Shown: positions 1 through 6,536, numbered from the stretch's first letter. The stretch is 13,766 nucleotides of DNA from an uncultured Collinsella sp. (GCA_900766165.1 CAAFUK010000030.1:1-13766); one strand, 5' to 3'. The notes: generated by a model from the letters alone, not told the origin. Numbers and translations are program-made.

Positions 1-67
1 AGTTGCGGTGGAATAGTTCCAGTTTTATGGCCCTGCTATGCCAAACAGGAACTATTCCACCGCAACA
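1..67. repeat. Dispersed palindromic repeat, copy 1
   Basis: Positions 2-20 (GTTGCGGTGGAATAGTTCC) are perfectly complementary to 48-66, giving a 19-bp stem around a 27-nt loop. The loop can pair further (GTTT/AAAC and GGC/GCC). No T-run follows on either strand, so it is not a normal intrinsic terminator. Two more copies of the same size and arm sequence lie at 1223-1288 and 9407-9473. The element touches the window edge, so sequence to its left is unknown. Function is not known; a REP/MITE-like element or a structured RNA or DNA site are the options. Confidence 0.9.
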
Positions 68-98
68 TATTGAGAGGGCTCTTGGCTGTTGTGCGTAC

Positions 99-110
99 TG
101 ACATTTGTCA
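99..110. promoter_or_regulatory. Small palindrome upstream of the XRE regulator gene
   Basis: TGACA-TT-TGTCA is a perfect 5+5 bp dyad about 140 bp upstream of the XRE-type gene at 252. XRE proteins often bind short dyads near their own promoters, so an operator is possible. I could not pick a convincing -35/-10 pair in 68-251, and a dyad this short can arise by chance. Confidence 0.25.
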
Positions 111-251
111 TGAAATGGCAGGCCATTAGGGGTTGCTACTCGTAGTTGCGGTAGGGTTGGGGCAGATTCTAACTAGAAATGGTGGTCTCTACCGGTTGCT
201 CTCGGCATACTCGGCTCATTCGATTACGGTCACCATATGAAAGGAACCACC

Positions 252-1172
252 ATGGATCTTGCGATGGCGCAGCGTCTCGTCGATCGCCGCAAAGCTGCCG
301 GGCTTTCTCAGGAGGCGCTTGCCGCCCAGCTGGGTGTGAGTCGTCAAGCTGTCAGTAAATGGGAGCGCAGCGAATCCTCGCCCGATACCGATAACCTTAT
401 TGCGCTCGCCGCGCTGTATGGCGTGTCGCTGGATGAGCTGTTGTATGGGGAAGCGGCTAGCGATGTCGACACCTCGGCCGACGATGACGTTGACGCCAAT
501 AATTCAGGCGAGTCTGAAGGCGCCGAGCCTTCTACCGAGCACGTGGATTCTGACGGCAAGCCACTTGTCGACATTTCTCTCGCACGCGGTATCCACGTTA
601 TTGATCCCAACAAAGGCGAAGAGGTCCATGTTGGCTGGGATGGTATCCATGTGGCTAACAAACGCAAGGGTGAAGAGGTCCATGTCGGGCCGGGCGGATT
701 GCATATCGATACGCTAGAGGACGATGGACACAGCGTACATACCAATGCCGACGGCACCGTCACCGTCGACGGAGAGACCTTTTCGAGCTGGAAAGAGGCA
801 CACGACAAGCTCGACCATCATGGCAAGCATTTCCACACCAAGCTCGGTCGCGCATGGAACAAGTTTCCCTTTCCTGCACTTGTCGTCCTCGCCTATCTCG
901 CGCTCGGCATCATCTGCGGCACGTGGGGCATGGGGCTCTTTCTGGTCTTTCTGATTCCCGTCTACTATGCGATGGGCGACTTCATCGACCGACGTCATCT
1001 ATCTAAGCTAATCGGCAGCGTCTATCCAACAGCCGCCATTGCCTGGTTCCTCTATATGTGGCTTTGCTTGGCGCAGCCCCATCCCGCATGGGTCATCCTC
1101 ATCACCATCCCAGTTGTCAAGGCACTCATGCGCTGGTGCCGAAAGCAATGGAAACGCCGCAAACAAGCCTAA
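252..1172 (+). CDS. Membrane-anchored XRE-family (Cro/CI-type HTH) regulator with tandem VHVG repeats
   Basis: This 306-residue protein starts with a classic Cro/CI helix-turn-helix (about residues 6-65; core LSQEALAAQLGVSRQAVSKW, then SPDTDNLIALAALYGVSLDEL). An acidic linker (about 67-105) follows, then a Gly/His/Val-rich region where the unit GEEVHVG occurs at 122-128 and 140-146, an exact 18-residue period also visible in the DNA (54 nt, from 615 and 669). The C-terminus has two similar hydrophobic units (about 207-240 and 258-291), each starting Phe/Tyr-Pro and ending Ile-Pro-Val, followed by a basic tail. The DNA-binding domain should face the cytoplasm. ATG 252 is preferred over the in-frame ATG at 237 because AAGGA lies 6 nt before it. 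Likely role: one-component regulator of an envelope response. Targets are unknown. Palindromic repeat copies flank the gene on both sides. Confidence 0.85.
   Translation: MDLAMAQRLVDRRKAAGLSQEALAAQLGVSRQAVSKWERSESSPDTDNLIALAALYGVSLDELLYGEAASDVDTSADDDVDANNSGESEGAEPSTEHVDSDGKPLVDISLARGIHVIDPNKGEEVHVGWDGIHVANKRKGEEVHVGPGGLHIDTLEDDGHSVHTNADGTVTVDGETFSSWKEAHDKLDHHGKHFHTKLGRAWNKFPFPALVVLAYLALGIICGTWGMGLFLVFLIPVYYAMGDFIDRRHLSKLIGSVYPTAAIAWFLYMWLCLAQPHPAWVILITIPVVKALMRWCRKQWKRRKQA
615..722 (+). repeat. Two in-frame 54-bp tandem units inside the XRE regulator gene
   Basis: The stretch GAAGAGGTCCATGT recurs 54 nt apart, so the encoded unit (GEEVHVG, then G-I/L-H-V/I) has an 18-residue period. Weaker related pieces (ARGIHV before, GHSVH and GTVTVDG after) suggest a longer array of short beta-type repeats between the DNA-binding and membrane parts. 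Confidence 0.6.
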
Positions 1173-1222
1173 GCCGCTCCAACCCGTCAGCAATGCTTGG
1201 CCAACGCCGCTCGCCCCTTCCA

Positions 1223-1288
1223 AGTTGCGGTGAAATACGGACTGTTGAGGACCTTGGAGCGTCTAGCAGTCCCTATTTCACCGCAACT
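1223..1288. repeat. Dispersed palindromic repeat, copy 2
   Basis: The left arm begins AGTTGCGGTGAAATA at 1223 and runs to about 1244. The right arm, about 1267-1288, is its complement with one mismatch (C1238 opposite C1273). The arms share AGTTGCGGTG with copies 1 and 3 but differ in the inner half, and the opposite arm carries the matching change. It lies 50 bp after the XRE gene, with no T-run that would make it a terminator. Confidence 0.88.
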
Positions 1289-1573
1289 CACGAATGGGGC
1301 GGGCAATTCCAGCACGGGAACTGGCATTTAACTCACTGCATGCCAAGAAAAAGGCTCATCTACTACGACGAACTCGATGGGTCCGACCACACCCATCTTT
1401 TTCAAAAATCGGCAAGCTTTCTACCTGCGGTTTTACTTTCACCCTTTTCGGCATGATCGAAGGCATTCGAATCATCGTAGTAATTAGGCGCATTTTGTAG
1501 CAAACGGTTCATTCAAGCTCGAACTCGAAGACCGATGGCCCCCTCATCCACGGCTGCAAGCAAAAATACCAAA
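1289..1573. other. Unassigned intergenic stretch, no supported gene
   Basis: Together with 1173-1222 and copy 2, this makes a gap of about 450 bp between the XRE gene and the gene at 1621. It looks more AT-rich than its surroundings. No frame shows a protein I recognise, on either strand. A 22-codon minus-strand frame (1396 to 1328) exists but has no ribosome binding site. It could be a decayed gene or a dispersed non-coding element; the sequence alone does not decide. Confidence 0.4.
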
Positions 1574-1579
1574 TAGAAT
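1574..1579 (+). promoter_or_regulatory. Possible -10 element for the 1621 gene
   Basis: TAGAAT (five of six bases of the TATAAT consensus) lies in an A-rich stretch and would start a transcript about 35 nt before the ATG at 1621. I see no good -35 hexamer 16-18 nt upstream, so this is tentative. Confidence 0.3.
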
Positions 1580-1620
1580 AAAAATCGAATGGCTAAGTCT
1601 GTTTGGCGAACGGAGACAAT

Positions 1621-1941
1621 ATGGGCGAGGTAACTGAAAGCGACTGGAAGCTGTTCAAGGAGCTGCTCCCAAAATGGCCAGAAAGCTATATGGAAATGCT
1701 CATCGGCCAATACATCGAGATACTAAACGACGACAGCGAAGCATCTAGTAGATTTTGGGCGCTAGAAGAGCGCATCAATAGGGACAAGCTGACCTCGGGA
1801 GTGCTTGCAAGCGATATTCGCCGCAGCACCATGCGTTATGAGATAGCCAACTTGCTTTCCGATAACATGATCACGCTCGACGACCTAGACGGTTTTACCG
1901 AAGACATTAAGAGCTACGCACGACGCTGCGCCGGTCGGTAA
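1621..1941 (+). CDS. Small uncharacterised soluble protein (106 aa)
   Basis: The protein (MGEVTESDWKLF... to ...SYARRCAGR) is charged and predicted helical, with no signal peptide or membrane segment. Landmarks are a DWKLF--LLPKWPESYMEML start, a middle FWALEERI segment, IRRSTMRYEIANL, and LDDLDGF near the end. From memory, similar 95-110 aa proteins occur in many Firmicutes and Coriobacteriia, some carrying an unsupported 'multidrug transporter' label; nothing here suggests a transporter. ATG 1621 is chosen because CGGAG lies about 5 nt upstream; the in-frame TTG at 1603 has no such signal. A strong terminator 45 bp downstream suggests a single-gene transcript. Function unknown. Confidence 0.75.
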   Translation: MGEVTESDWKLFKELLPKWPESYMEMLIGQYIEILNDDSEASSRFWALEERINRDKLTSGVLASDIRRSTMRYEIANLLSDNMITLDDLDGFTEDIKSYARRCAGR

Positions 1942-1985
1942 GAACGCTGGGCGGCATGCGCACCCACAACCGCCTTTTTGCATAG

Positions 1986-2028
1986 ACCGCCCCGCCGATT
2001 GCATATTTCGGCGGGGCGGTTGCTTTTT
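1986..2028 (+). terminator. Rho-independent terminator after the 106-aa protein gene
   Basis: ACCGCCCCGCCGA (1986-1998) pairs perfectly with TCGGCGGGGCGGT (2008-2020) around a 9-nt loop, followed by TGCTTTTT. AACCGCC at about 1970 could pair alternatively with GGCGGTT in the right arm. It is oriented to stop plus-strand transcription before the convergent pfkA gene. Confidence 0.9.
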
Positions 2029-2050
2029 GCCCACGGGTACCCCCGGGGGC

Positions 2051-2257
2051 GGCGTGCAAATTCCGGAGTATTCAGCATCCCGGAGCCCGCGGGCGCGGGA
2101 ATGGGAGTGCAAAACCACGCCGAAAGCCTTGATTCTGAGCCCCCGGTGCCTCAAAAGCTGGTCTTTTTTACAGAATGCGGCCCATAGCGCCTGCCTTTCG
2201 CCCAAAATCCAGTATGCAGGTATCCTCGGCTGCTGAATACTCCCAAAAATGCACGCC
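2051..2257. repeat. 207-bp element with imperfect 27-bp terminal inverted repeats
   Basis: 2051-2077 and 2231-2257 are inverted copies. The outer eight bases (GGCGTGCA/TGCACGCC) and the inner thirteen (GGAGTATTCAGCA/TGCTGAATACTCC) match perfectly, with a mostly mismatched hexamer between. The interior contains further short complementarity (ATTCTG about 2132 with CAGAAT about 2171). No reading frame inside looks coding, and no clear target-site duplication is visible. It could be a MITE-like element or a long structured region between convergent genes. Confidence 0.65.
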
Positions 2258-2319
2258 ACACCCCACCCTAGGCGCCCGCAGCAAGAAGACGAATAGCCTC
2301 AGCCTCCCCAGTTGCCGCA

Positions 2320-2440
2320 GGAGACCCCAGGGCATACCTCCCAAATCGTCCTCGGACATGTCAGGACCCCGCCGTGCGCTTCGCGCGGCGGGGTCCTTCC
2401 GTCCTGCGGAAAGATTTGGGAAGTAAGCCCTGGGGCCTCC
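2320..2440. repeat. 121-bp inverted repeat enclosing a GC-rich hairpin, 3' of pfkA
   Basis: 2320-2347 and 2413-2440 are complementary at 25 of 28 positions (for example CCCAGGGC/GCCCTGGG and CCCAAATC/GATTTGGG). Nested inside is a hairpin AGGACCCCGCCG (2363-2374) with CGGCGGGGTCCT (2386-2397). It begins 23 bp past the pfkA stop. The inner hairpin may end pfkA transcription, but neither strand has a proper T-run, so I class it as a repeat or structured element. Confidence 0.6.
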
Positions 2441-2463
2441 GATGGGGGCGGTTCCAGCCGAGG

Positions 2464-3543
2464 CTATTCGTCGCCGAAGCTGATGCCCAGCGCCTTGGCC
2501 TCGCGCACCAGATCGCTCTGGGGGTCGACATACTTGAGCTTGCCGGCAACATCCTCGAGCGGCATGTGGCACATCTTGCCGTCACGCAGGGCAATCATGT
2601 AGCCAAACTCGCCGCGTAGGCACCCCAGTGCCGCCTCGACGCCGCACTGGGTCGCAAAGATGCGGTCCTGGGCGTCGGGCTGGCCACCGCGCTGCGTGTG
2701 GCCGGGGATGGCGACGCGGGTCTCGCGACCGGTCTTGGCCTCGATCTCCTTGGCGATGTCGTAGACGATCGACGGGCTCGTGCGCTCGGCGAGCTTCTTC
2801 TTGTACTCCTTCTTGGACAGTGCCGCGTCTTCCTTGGAGATAGCGCCCTCGGCGACGGCCACGATGGTAAAGCGGCTGCCAGTCTCCATGCGATGCTCGA
2901 TGGTCTTGATGACCTGGTCCATGTCGTAGGGGATCTCGGGAATCAGGATGACGTCCGCGCCACCCGCAACGCCGGCGTACAGCGGGATCCAGCCAACCTT
3001 GTGGCCCATGATCTCGATGACGAACACGCGGCCGTGACTCGAGGCGGTGGTGTGGATGTCATCGATGCACTTGGTGGCGACGTCGATGGCGCTCGTAAAG
3101 CCAAACGTCATCTCGGTGCCCCAGGTGTCGTTATCGATGGTCTTGGGCAGAGCGATAACGTTGAGGCCCTCTTCGCGCAGGCGGTTGGCGGTCTTGGTGG
3201 AGCCGTTGCCGCCCAGCATAAACAGGCAGTCGAGCTGCAGCTTGTGATAGGTGTGGACCATTGCCGGCACCTTCTCGACGCCGTCGGCCTCGGGAGTGTC
3301 CAGACGCTTGAACGGTGTGCGGCTCGTGCCCAGGATAGTGCCGCCGCGGGTGAGGATGCCGCTAAAATCGGCGGGCGTCATGACGCGGAACCTGCTGTAG
3401 ATAAGGCCTTGGTAGCCGTCCTCAAAACCGTAGATCTCGATAGGTTCTTCGCTATTGGTCATGAGCGTTTTGACGATGCCGCGCATGGTGGCGTTGAGCG
3501 CTTGGCAGTCGCCGCCACTAGTAAGAAGACCAATCCTAAGCAT
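2464..3543 (-). CDS. pfkA: 6-phosphofructokinase, Lys-type (PKTIDND) subgroup
   Basis: The 359-residue enzyme phosphorylates fructose 6-phosphate to fructose 1,6-bisphosphate, the committed step of glycolysis, in the cytoplasm. Visible motifs: N-terminal GLLTSGGDCQALNA, GGNGSTKTAN (111-120), PKTIDND (133-139, catalytic Asp137), MGHKVGW (170-175 region), AEGAISKEDA (221-230) and PGHTQRGGQPD (about 290-300). Family knowledge: Gly after the GGx motif (the E. coli Gly104 position) favours ATP, while Lys in PKTIDND is seen in PPi-dependent and some ATP-dependent enzymes. Here Gly114 and Lys134 occur together, so the phosphoryl donor is probably ATP but not certain. Asn113 replaces the usual Asp of GGDGS. 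The start has GGAAGGA upstream. It follows the amidase gene on the same strand after about 140 bp, probably with its own promoter. Confidence 0.93.
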   Translation of the reverse strand: MLRIGLLTSGGDCQALNATMRGIVKTLMTNSEEPIEIYGFEDGYQGLIYSRFRVMTPADFSGILTRGGTILGTSRTPFKRLDTPEADGVEKVPAMVHTYHKLQLDCLFMLGGNGSTKTANRLREEGLNVIALPKTIDNDTWGTEMTFGFTSAIDVATKCIDDIHTTASSHGRVFVIEIMGHKVGWIPLYAGVAGGADVILIPEIPYDMDQVIKTIEHRMETGSRFTIVAVAEGAISKEDAALSKKEYKKKLAERTSPSIVYDIAKEIEAKTGRETRVAIPGHTQRGGQPDAQDRIFATQCGVEAALGCLRGEFGYMIALRDGKMCHMPLEDVAGKLKYVDPQSDLVREAKALGISFGDE

Positions 3544-3562
3544 GATGAATCCTTCCGGGCAA

Positions 3563-3570
3563 GTTATAAC
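3563..3570 (-). promoter_or_regulatory. Possible extended -10 element for pfkA
   Basis: On the minus strand the sequence reads TGTTATAAC: a TG one base before TATAAC (five of six consensus bases). No good -35 is seen, as is allowed for extended -10 promoters. The resulting leader would be very short (about 12 nt), just covering the ribosome binding site, which lowers confidence. Confidence 0.3.
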
Positions 3571-3580
3571 ATGCGCATTA

Positions 3581-3616
3581 GTTTACCCCCGCACACTGTT
3601 GATGCGGAGGTAAAAC
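3581..3616. promoter_or_regulatory. Hairpin or operator-like dyad upstream of pfkA
   Basis: GTTTACCCCCGCA (3581-3593) is complementary to TGCGGAGGTAAAAC (3603-3616) apart from one mismatch and a one-base bulge, with a 9-nt loop. It sits 38-73 bp upstream of the pfkA start and has no T-run. It could be a repressor operator or a leader hairpin. Confidence 0.4.
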
Positions 3617-3683
3617 GTGTTAGCTCAGATGTATAGAAATGTAAGTAACGTCAGGCGAGCGTAAGGTCGATGGGCCTGGCTCC

Positions 3684-4769
3684 TTAAAGCGCGAAGGCGT
3701 CGACGTCGCCCCAGTGACGGCGCAGCGTGATGGCAGCAGCGGGTTCGGTATTGTCAAAGACGACCGACCATTGCGTATTGCTGGTGATGTCTTCCGGATT
3801 GGGCTCTTGCGCCGCAGCGCGTAGGGCTTTCCAAGCGATTGCCTCGTCTTGGGCGCCGGCATGGGCGTCAAGGACATCGGCGATGGCGACGGCGCGTTCC
3901 TTGCCATGGCCAAGCTCGCCATTCTTTTGGTTGGGCAGCACTTCGTCACCATAGCAGGCATAGAAGTTCGTAACCTGGCGTACAGGAGTCGCTTTGAAAG
4001 CGCGGTCCGGATCGCGCGGATCCCACTCTACTACGCGCGCGTCACCGGAGGCGTCGTTGATAAAGAAGTGATAATCGCGTCCGGCCATGGCGTGCATGTC
4101 GTAGGCGGAAAGCAGGTCCACAGCCTCCTGCGTGGTGGCGGCACGGTCGAGCACCAGACGGATGGCGAGCGAGGTATTGATGACGGGGCGTTGTGTGTCC
4201 TGGTCACAGGGCTTGGAATCCAGAGTGAGTACGGCAATGGACACGCCGCATTCGTTAACGCCGTCGAGCTGAGCAAACGGGCCCATGAGTGCGGCGGCAC
4301 GTCCGGCGACGGAGTCAAGCGGAGTGTTATCGCCCAGGTTGTTAAGGGCGGCAGACCCGATGGAGGCATAACCGCCGCGTGGGTGATTGCGCACCAGCAA
4401 CGCCGAGGTGTCGTCCTTAAAGTCGTAATTGCGGCCGGTGCGCACGCGGCCTTCGGCATCTACGGCGACAAAAGCGCTGCAGGCAAACTGGGGCGCCTGG
4501 ACATGTGCCGGCACACCGGGCAGCACCTGCGCCACCACGGCATCGATGTAGGCCTGGTCGTCGCGCACGCCAGCTGCGATGATGCGGTCAAGGTCGTAGT
4601 CGTAGGCGATGTCGATTGCGTACAGGTCATAGCCGTCTGCGTAGCCAGTCAAGCGTTTGAGCGACGCGGCGGACTTGATTTGCTTGCGGTAAACGATGCC
4701 AGCGGCAGCGGCAAGGCCGACGGTGACTCCCGCGACACCGCAGGCGATGGCAATGTTACGTGGCTTCAT
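3684..4769 (-). CDS. Membrane-anchored linear amide C-N hydrolase (choloylglycine hydrolase / penicillin V acylase-like Ntn hydrolase)
   Basis: The 361-residue protein has a basic start and one hydrophobic segment (about 6-27), so the rest is probably outside the cytoplasm. The Ntn-hydrolase region begins at Cys97 (QFACSAFVAVD). GRNYDF follows, with Arg113 and Asp116 spaced from Cys97 exactly as Arg18 and Asp21 from Cys2 in bile salt hydrolases. Further family landmarks are LDGVNECGVSIAVLTL (about 168-183), INTSLAIRLVLDRAATTQEAV, DYHFFINDASGDARVVEW (about 222-239) and NTQWSVVFDN near the end. Such enzymes cleave amide bonds in conjugated bile salts, penicillin V, acyl-homoserine lactones or N-acylethanolamines; the substrate cannot be read from this sequence. 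GAGAGGAG precedes the start. It is divergent from the M18 peptidase gene. Confidence 0.85.
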   Translation of the reverse strand: MKPRNIAIACGVAGVTVGLAAAAGIVYRKQIKSAASLKRLTGYADGYDLYAIDIAYDYDLDRIIAAGVRDDQAYIDAVVAQVLPGVPAHVQAPQFACSAFVAVDAEGRVRTGRNYDFKDDTSALLVRNHPRGGYASIGSAALNNLGDNTPLDSVAGRAAALMGPFAQLDGVNECGVSIAVLTLDSKPCDQDTQRPVINTSLAIRLVLDRAATTQEAVDLLSAYDMHAMAGRDYHFFINDASGDARVVEWDPRDPDRAFKATPVRQVTNFYACYGDEVLPNQKNGELGHGKERAVAIADVLDAHAGAQDEAIAWKALRAAAQEPNPEDITSNTQWSVVFDNTEPAAAITLRRHWGDVDAFAL

Positions 4770-4890
4770 GACGGCTCCTCTCGTCCTGTTAGCGCAATTG
4801 TCGCAAAAGGAGCGCGGGCATGATGGCTCAACTTGGTGAGCGGCGCGGAATTAAGCACGGAATGAAGAGTGCGGTGCTGGCGTGGCGGGG

Positions 4891-4896
4891 TATGCT
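4891..4896 (+). promoter_or_regulatory. Possible -10 element for the M18 aminopeptidase gene
   Basis: TATGCT lies 35 bp before the start codon at 4931 in the divergent intergenic space. The -35 region at the expected distance is poor. Confidence 0.22.
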
Positions 4897-4930
4897 GGAG
4901 GGGACCATCAACCCAGCGAAAGGGGAGAGC

Positions 4931-6316
4931 ATGACGGATCAGGAAACGCCCGAGCGCGTGCACGTGACGGCTGACGATATCGAGGCCGCCAACGACCTTA
5001 TCGACTTTATCGAGGCATGCCCCAGCATGTTCCATACGGCGGCGACCATTATGGCCGAGCTCGACGAGGCGGGCTTTACCTACCTGCCCGAGAACGCGGC
5101 GTGGGATATCGAGCCGGGCGGGCGTTATTACACGCAGCGCAACACCTCGAGCGTTGTTGCCTTTAAGGTGGGCGAGGACCTGGCTGCTACGTGGGGCGAG
5201 GACGGCGTTGCCGGTGACTACCATTTTCAGCTGACGGCGTCGCACAGCGATTCGCCGACGTTTAAGGTCAAGGCTGTGCCCGAGCTTGACGGTGCGGGCG
5301 AGACGCTGCGCCTGAACACCGAGGCCTACGGCGGCATGATTGACTACACCTGGTTCGATCGCCCGCTGGCGCTCGCGGGCCGCGTGCTGGTGCGCGAGGG
5401 CGACCGTATTGAGAGCCGTCTGCTTGCCACCGAGCGCGAGGTCGCTATTATTCCGAGCCTTGCCATCCACATGAACCGCGGCGTTAATGAGGGCTTTGCT
5501 CCCAACCGAGCCGTTGACCTGTGCCCGCTCATTAGCGCCGGCGAGCTTAAGCAGGGCGATTTTGATGCTCTGATTGCCGAAGAGCTGGACGTTGAGCCCG
5601 AGCAGATTCTGGGCCGCGATCTGTTCCTAGTCAATCGTCAGGATGCGCGCATTTGGGGCTGGGCAGACGAGTTTATCTCGACGCCCAAGCTCGACGACCT
5701 GGCCTGCGCCTATACCTCGCTACAGGCATTTTTGGGCGCCGAGAACGCGCACGACGTCTCGGTCTTCTGCTGCTTCGATAACGAGGAGGTTGGCTCCGAG
5801 ACCAAGCAGGGCGCCATGTCGACCTTCTTGGCCGACGCGCTGCGCCGCATCAACGGATCTCTGGGCTTTGACGACGAGTCGTACCATCGCGCCCTTGCCG
5901 CCTCGATGCTTGTAAGCTGCGACAATGCACATGCCGTGCACCCCAACCACGCCGAGAAGTGCGATGCCCGCAATCAGGTTGTACTCAACGGCGGCATCGT
6001 TATCAAGGAAGCCGCCAACCAGCACTACTGCACCGATGCCTTTAGCCGCGCGGTGTTCCAGGCCATCTGCGATGACGCCGACGTGCCCACGCAGGCCTTC
6101 GCCAACAAGAGCGATATGGCGGGTGGCTCCACGCTCGGTAACCTGTCGAACATGCAGGCGAGCATGCACGCCGTGGACGTGGGCCTGCCGCAGCTGGCCA
6201 TGCACTCAAGCTACGAGACCGGCGGCGTACGTGACGTCATGTACGCCATCCGCGCCCTCACAGCTTTCTACGAGCACAACCTAACCATCAACGGCGCCGA
6301 AAGCGTAGAGCTCTAA
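4931..6316 (+). CDS. M18 family aminopeptidase (zinc metallopeptidase)
   Basis: This 461-residue cytosolic exopeptidase removes N-terminal residues, typically acidic or neutral ones, from peptides. Family motifs appear in order: ASHSDSPTFK (His105 and Asp107, metal binding and catalysis), STPKLDDLACAYTSL (metal-bridging Asp254), FDNEEVGSETKQGA (283-289 core, Glu285/Glu286), CDNAHAVHPN (Asp331), GGSTLGN, and the terminal MHSSYETGGVRD (His425). Length fits the family (about 430-480). An in-frame ATG at 4820 would add 37 residues, but AGGGGAG 5 nt before ATG 4931 and homology starting just after it favour the later start. A terminator follows immediately, suggesting a single-gene transcript. Assignment to ApeB/PepC-like subgroups is not attempted. 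Confidence 0.94.
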   Translation: MTDQETPERVHVTADDIEAANDLIDFIEACPSMFHTAATIMAELDEAGFTYLPENAAWDIEPGGRYYTQRNTSSVVAFKVGEDLAATWGEDGVAGDYHFQLTASHSDSPTFKVKAVPELDGAGETLRLNTEAYGGMIDYTWFDRPLALAGRVLVREGDRIESRLLATEREVAIIPSLAIHMNRGVNEGFAPNRAVDLCPLISAGELKQGDFDALIAEELDVEPEQILGRDLFLVNRQDARIWGWADEFISTPKLDDLACAYTSLQAFLGAENAHDVSVFCCFDNEEVGSETKQGAMSTFLADALRRINGSLGFDDESYHRALAASMLVSCDNAHAVHPNHAEKCDARNQVVLNGGIVIKEAANQHYCTDAFSRAVFQAICDDADVPTQAFANKSDMAGGSTLGNLSNMQASMHAVDVGLPQLAMHSSYETGGVRDVMYAIRALTAFYEHNLTINGAESVEL

Positions 6317-6355
6317 AACCTGCCAAAAAGGGACAGGTTCATTTTGGCAGGTTTT
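6315..6355 (+). terminator. Terminator hairpin after the M18 gene; copy A of a repeated element
   Basis: AAAACCTGCCAAAA (6315-6328) pairs perfectly with TTTTGGCAGGTTTT (6342-6355); the T-rich right arm runs on as TTTTATC. It begins inside the stop codon of the peptidase gene. Nearly the same sequence, including the loop GGGACAGGTTCA, recurs at 8353-8389. Confidence 0.85.
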
Positions 6356-6407
6356 ATCTGGGGAAATGCGAAAGCGTAAGCCGAACTACATCGTTGATAC
6401 TCCGATG

Positions 6408-6440
6408 ACCGTCGAGGCACAGTTTGCCTCGACGGTTTTT
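6408..6440 (+). terminator. Second terminator hairpin between the M18 gene and the toxin-antitoxin operon
   Basis: ACCGTCGAGGCA (6408-6419) pairs perfectly with TGCCTCGACGGT (6425-6436), followed by TTTT. Coming about 50 bp after a first terminator, it insulates the toxin-antitoxin promoter from read-through. A 27-codon frame (6366-6449, MRKRKPNYIVDTPM...) runs across it but has no spaced ribosome binding site. Confidence 0.85.
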
Positions 6441-6482
6441 GCTACATAGAGGGCGACATATTTCAATTGTTGCTATACATGC

Positions 6483-6511
6483 TTTACGTTCTTACCATTG
6501 TATTTTATGAT
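6483..6511 (+). promoter_or_regulatory. sigma70-type promoter of the toxin-antitoxin operon
   Basis: TTTACG (6483-6488) and TATGAT (6506-6511) are separated by exactly 17 bp, matching the -35 and -10 consensus at four and five of six positions. The leader would be about 20 nt, with AGGGAGGA (6526-6533) before the ATG. ATTGT occurs at 6466 and 6497, about three helical turns apart, a possible but unproven operator pair. Confidence 0.6.
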
Positions 6512-6536
6512 TAGCTTAGGATGATAGGGAGGAACC

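Noticed and set aside
144..152. Fourth palindrome copy suggested by AGTTGCGGT
   Set aside because: Only one arm start is present; no complementary ACCGCAACT lies within 100 bp downstream, so it is at most a remnant.
1361..1482. Inverted repeat TACTACGACGA / TCATCGTAGTA in the intergenic stretch
   Set aside because: Ten of eleven matches 100 bp apart can easily arise by chance in a region this size.
2040..2049. CCCCCGGGGG palindrome as a regulatory site
   Set aside because: A simple low-complexity GC palindrome next to a larger inverted repeat; no gene start is near.
2698..3636. Long plus-strand open frame opposite pfkA
   Set aside because: It mirrors the high-GC coding strand of a clear phosphofructokinase and has no recognisable domain or ribosome binding site.
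3849..4823. Long plus-strand open frame opposite the amidase gene
   Set aside because: The minus frame carries all Ntn-hydrolase motifs in order; this frame is its shadow.
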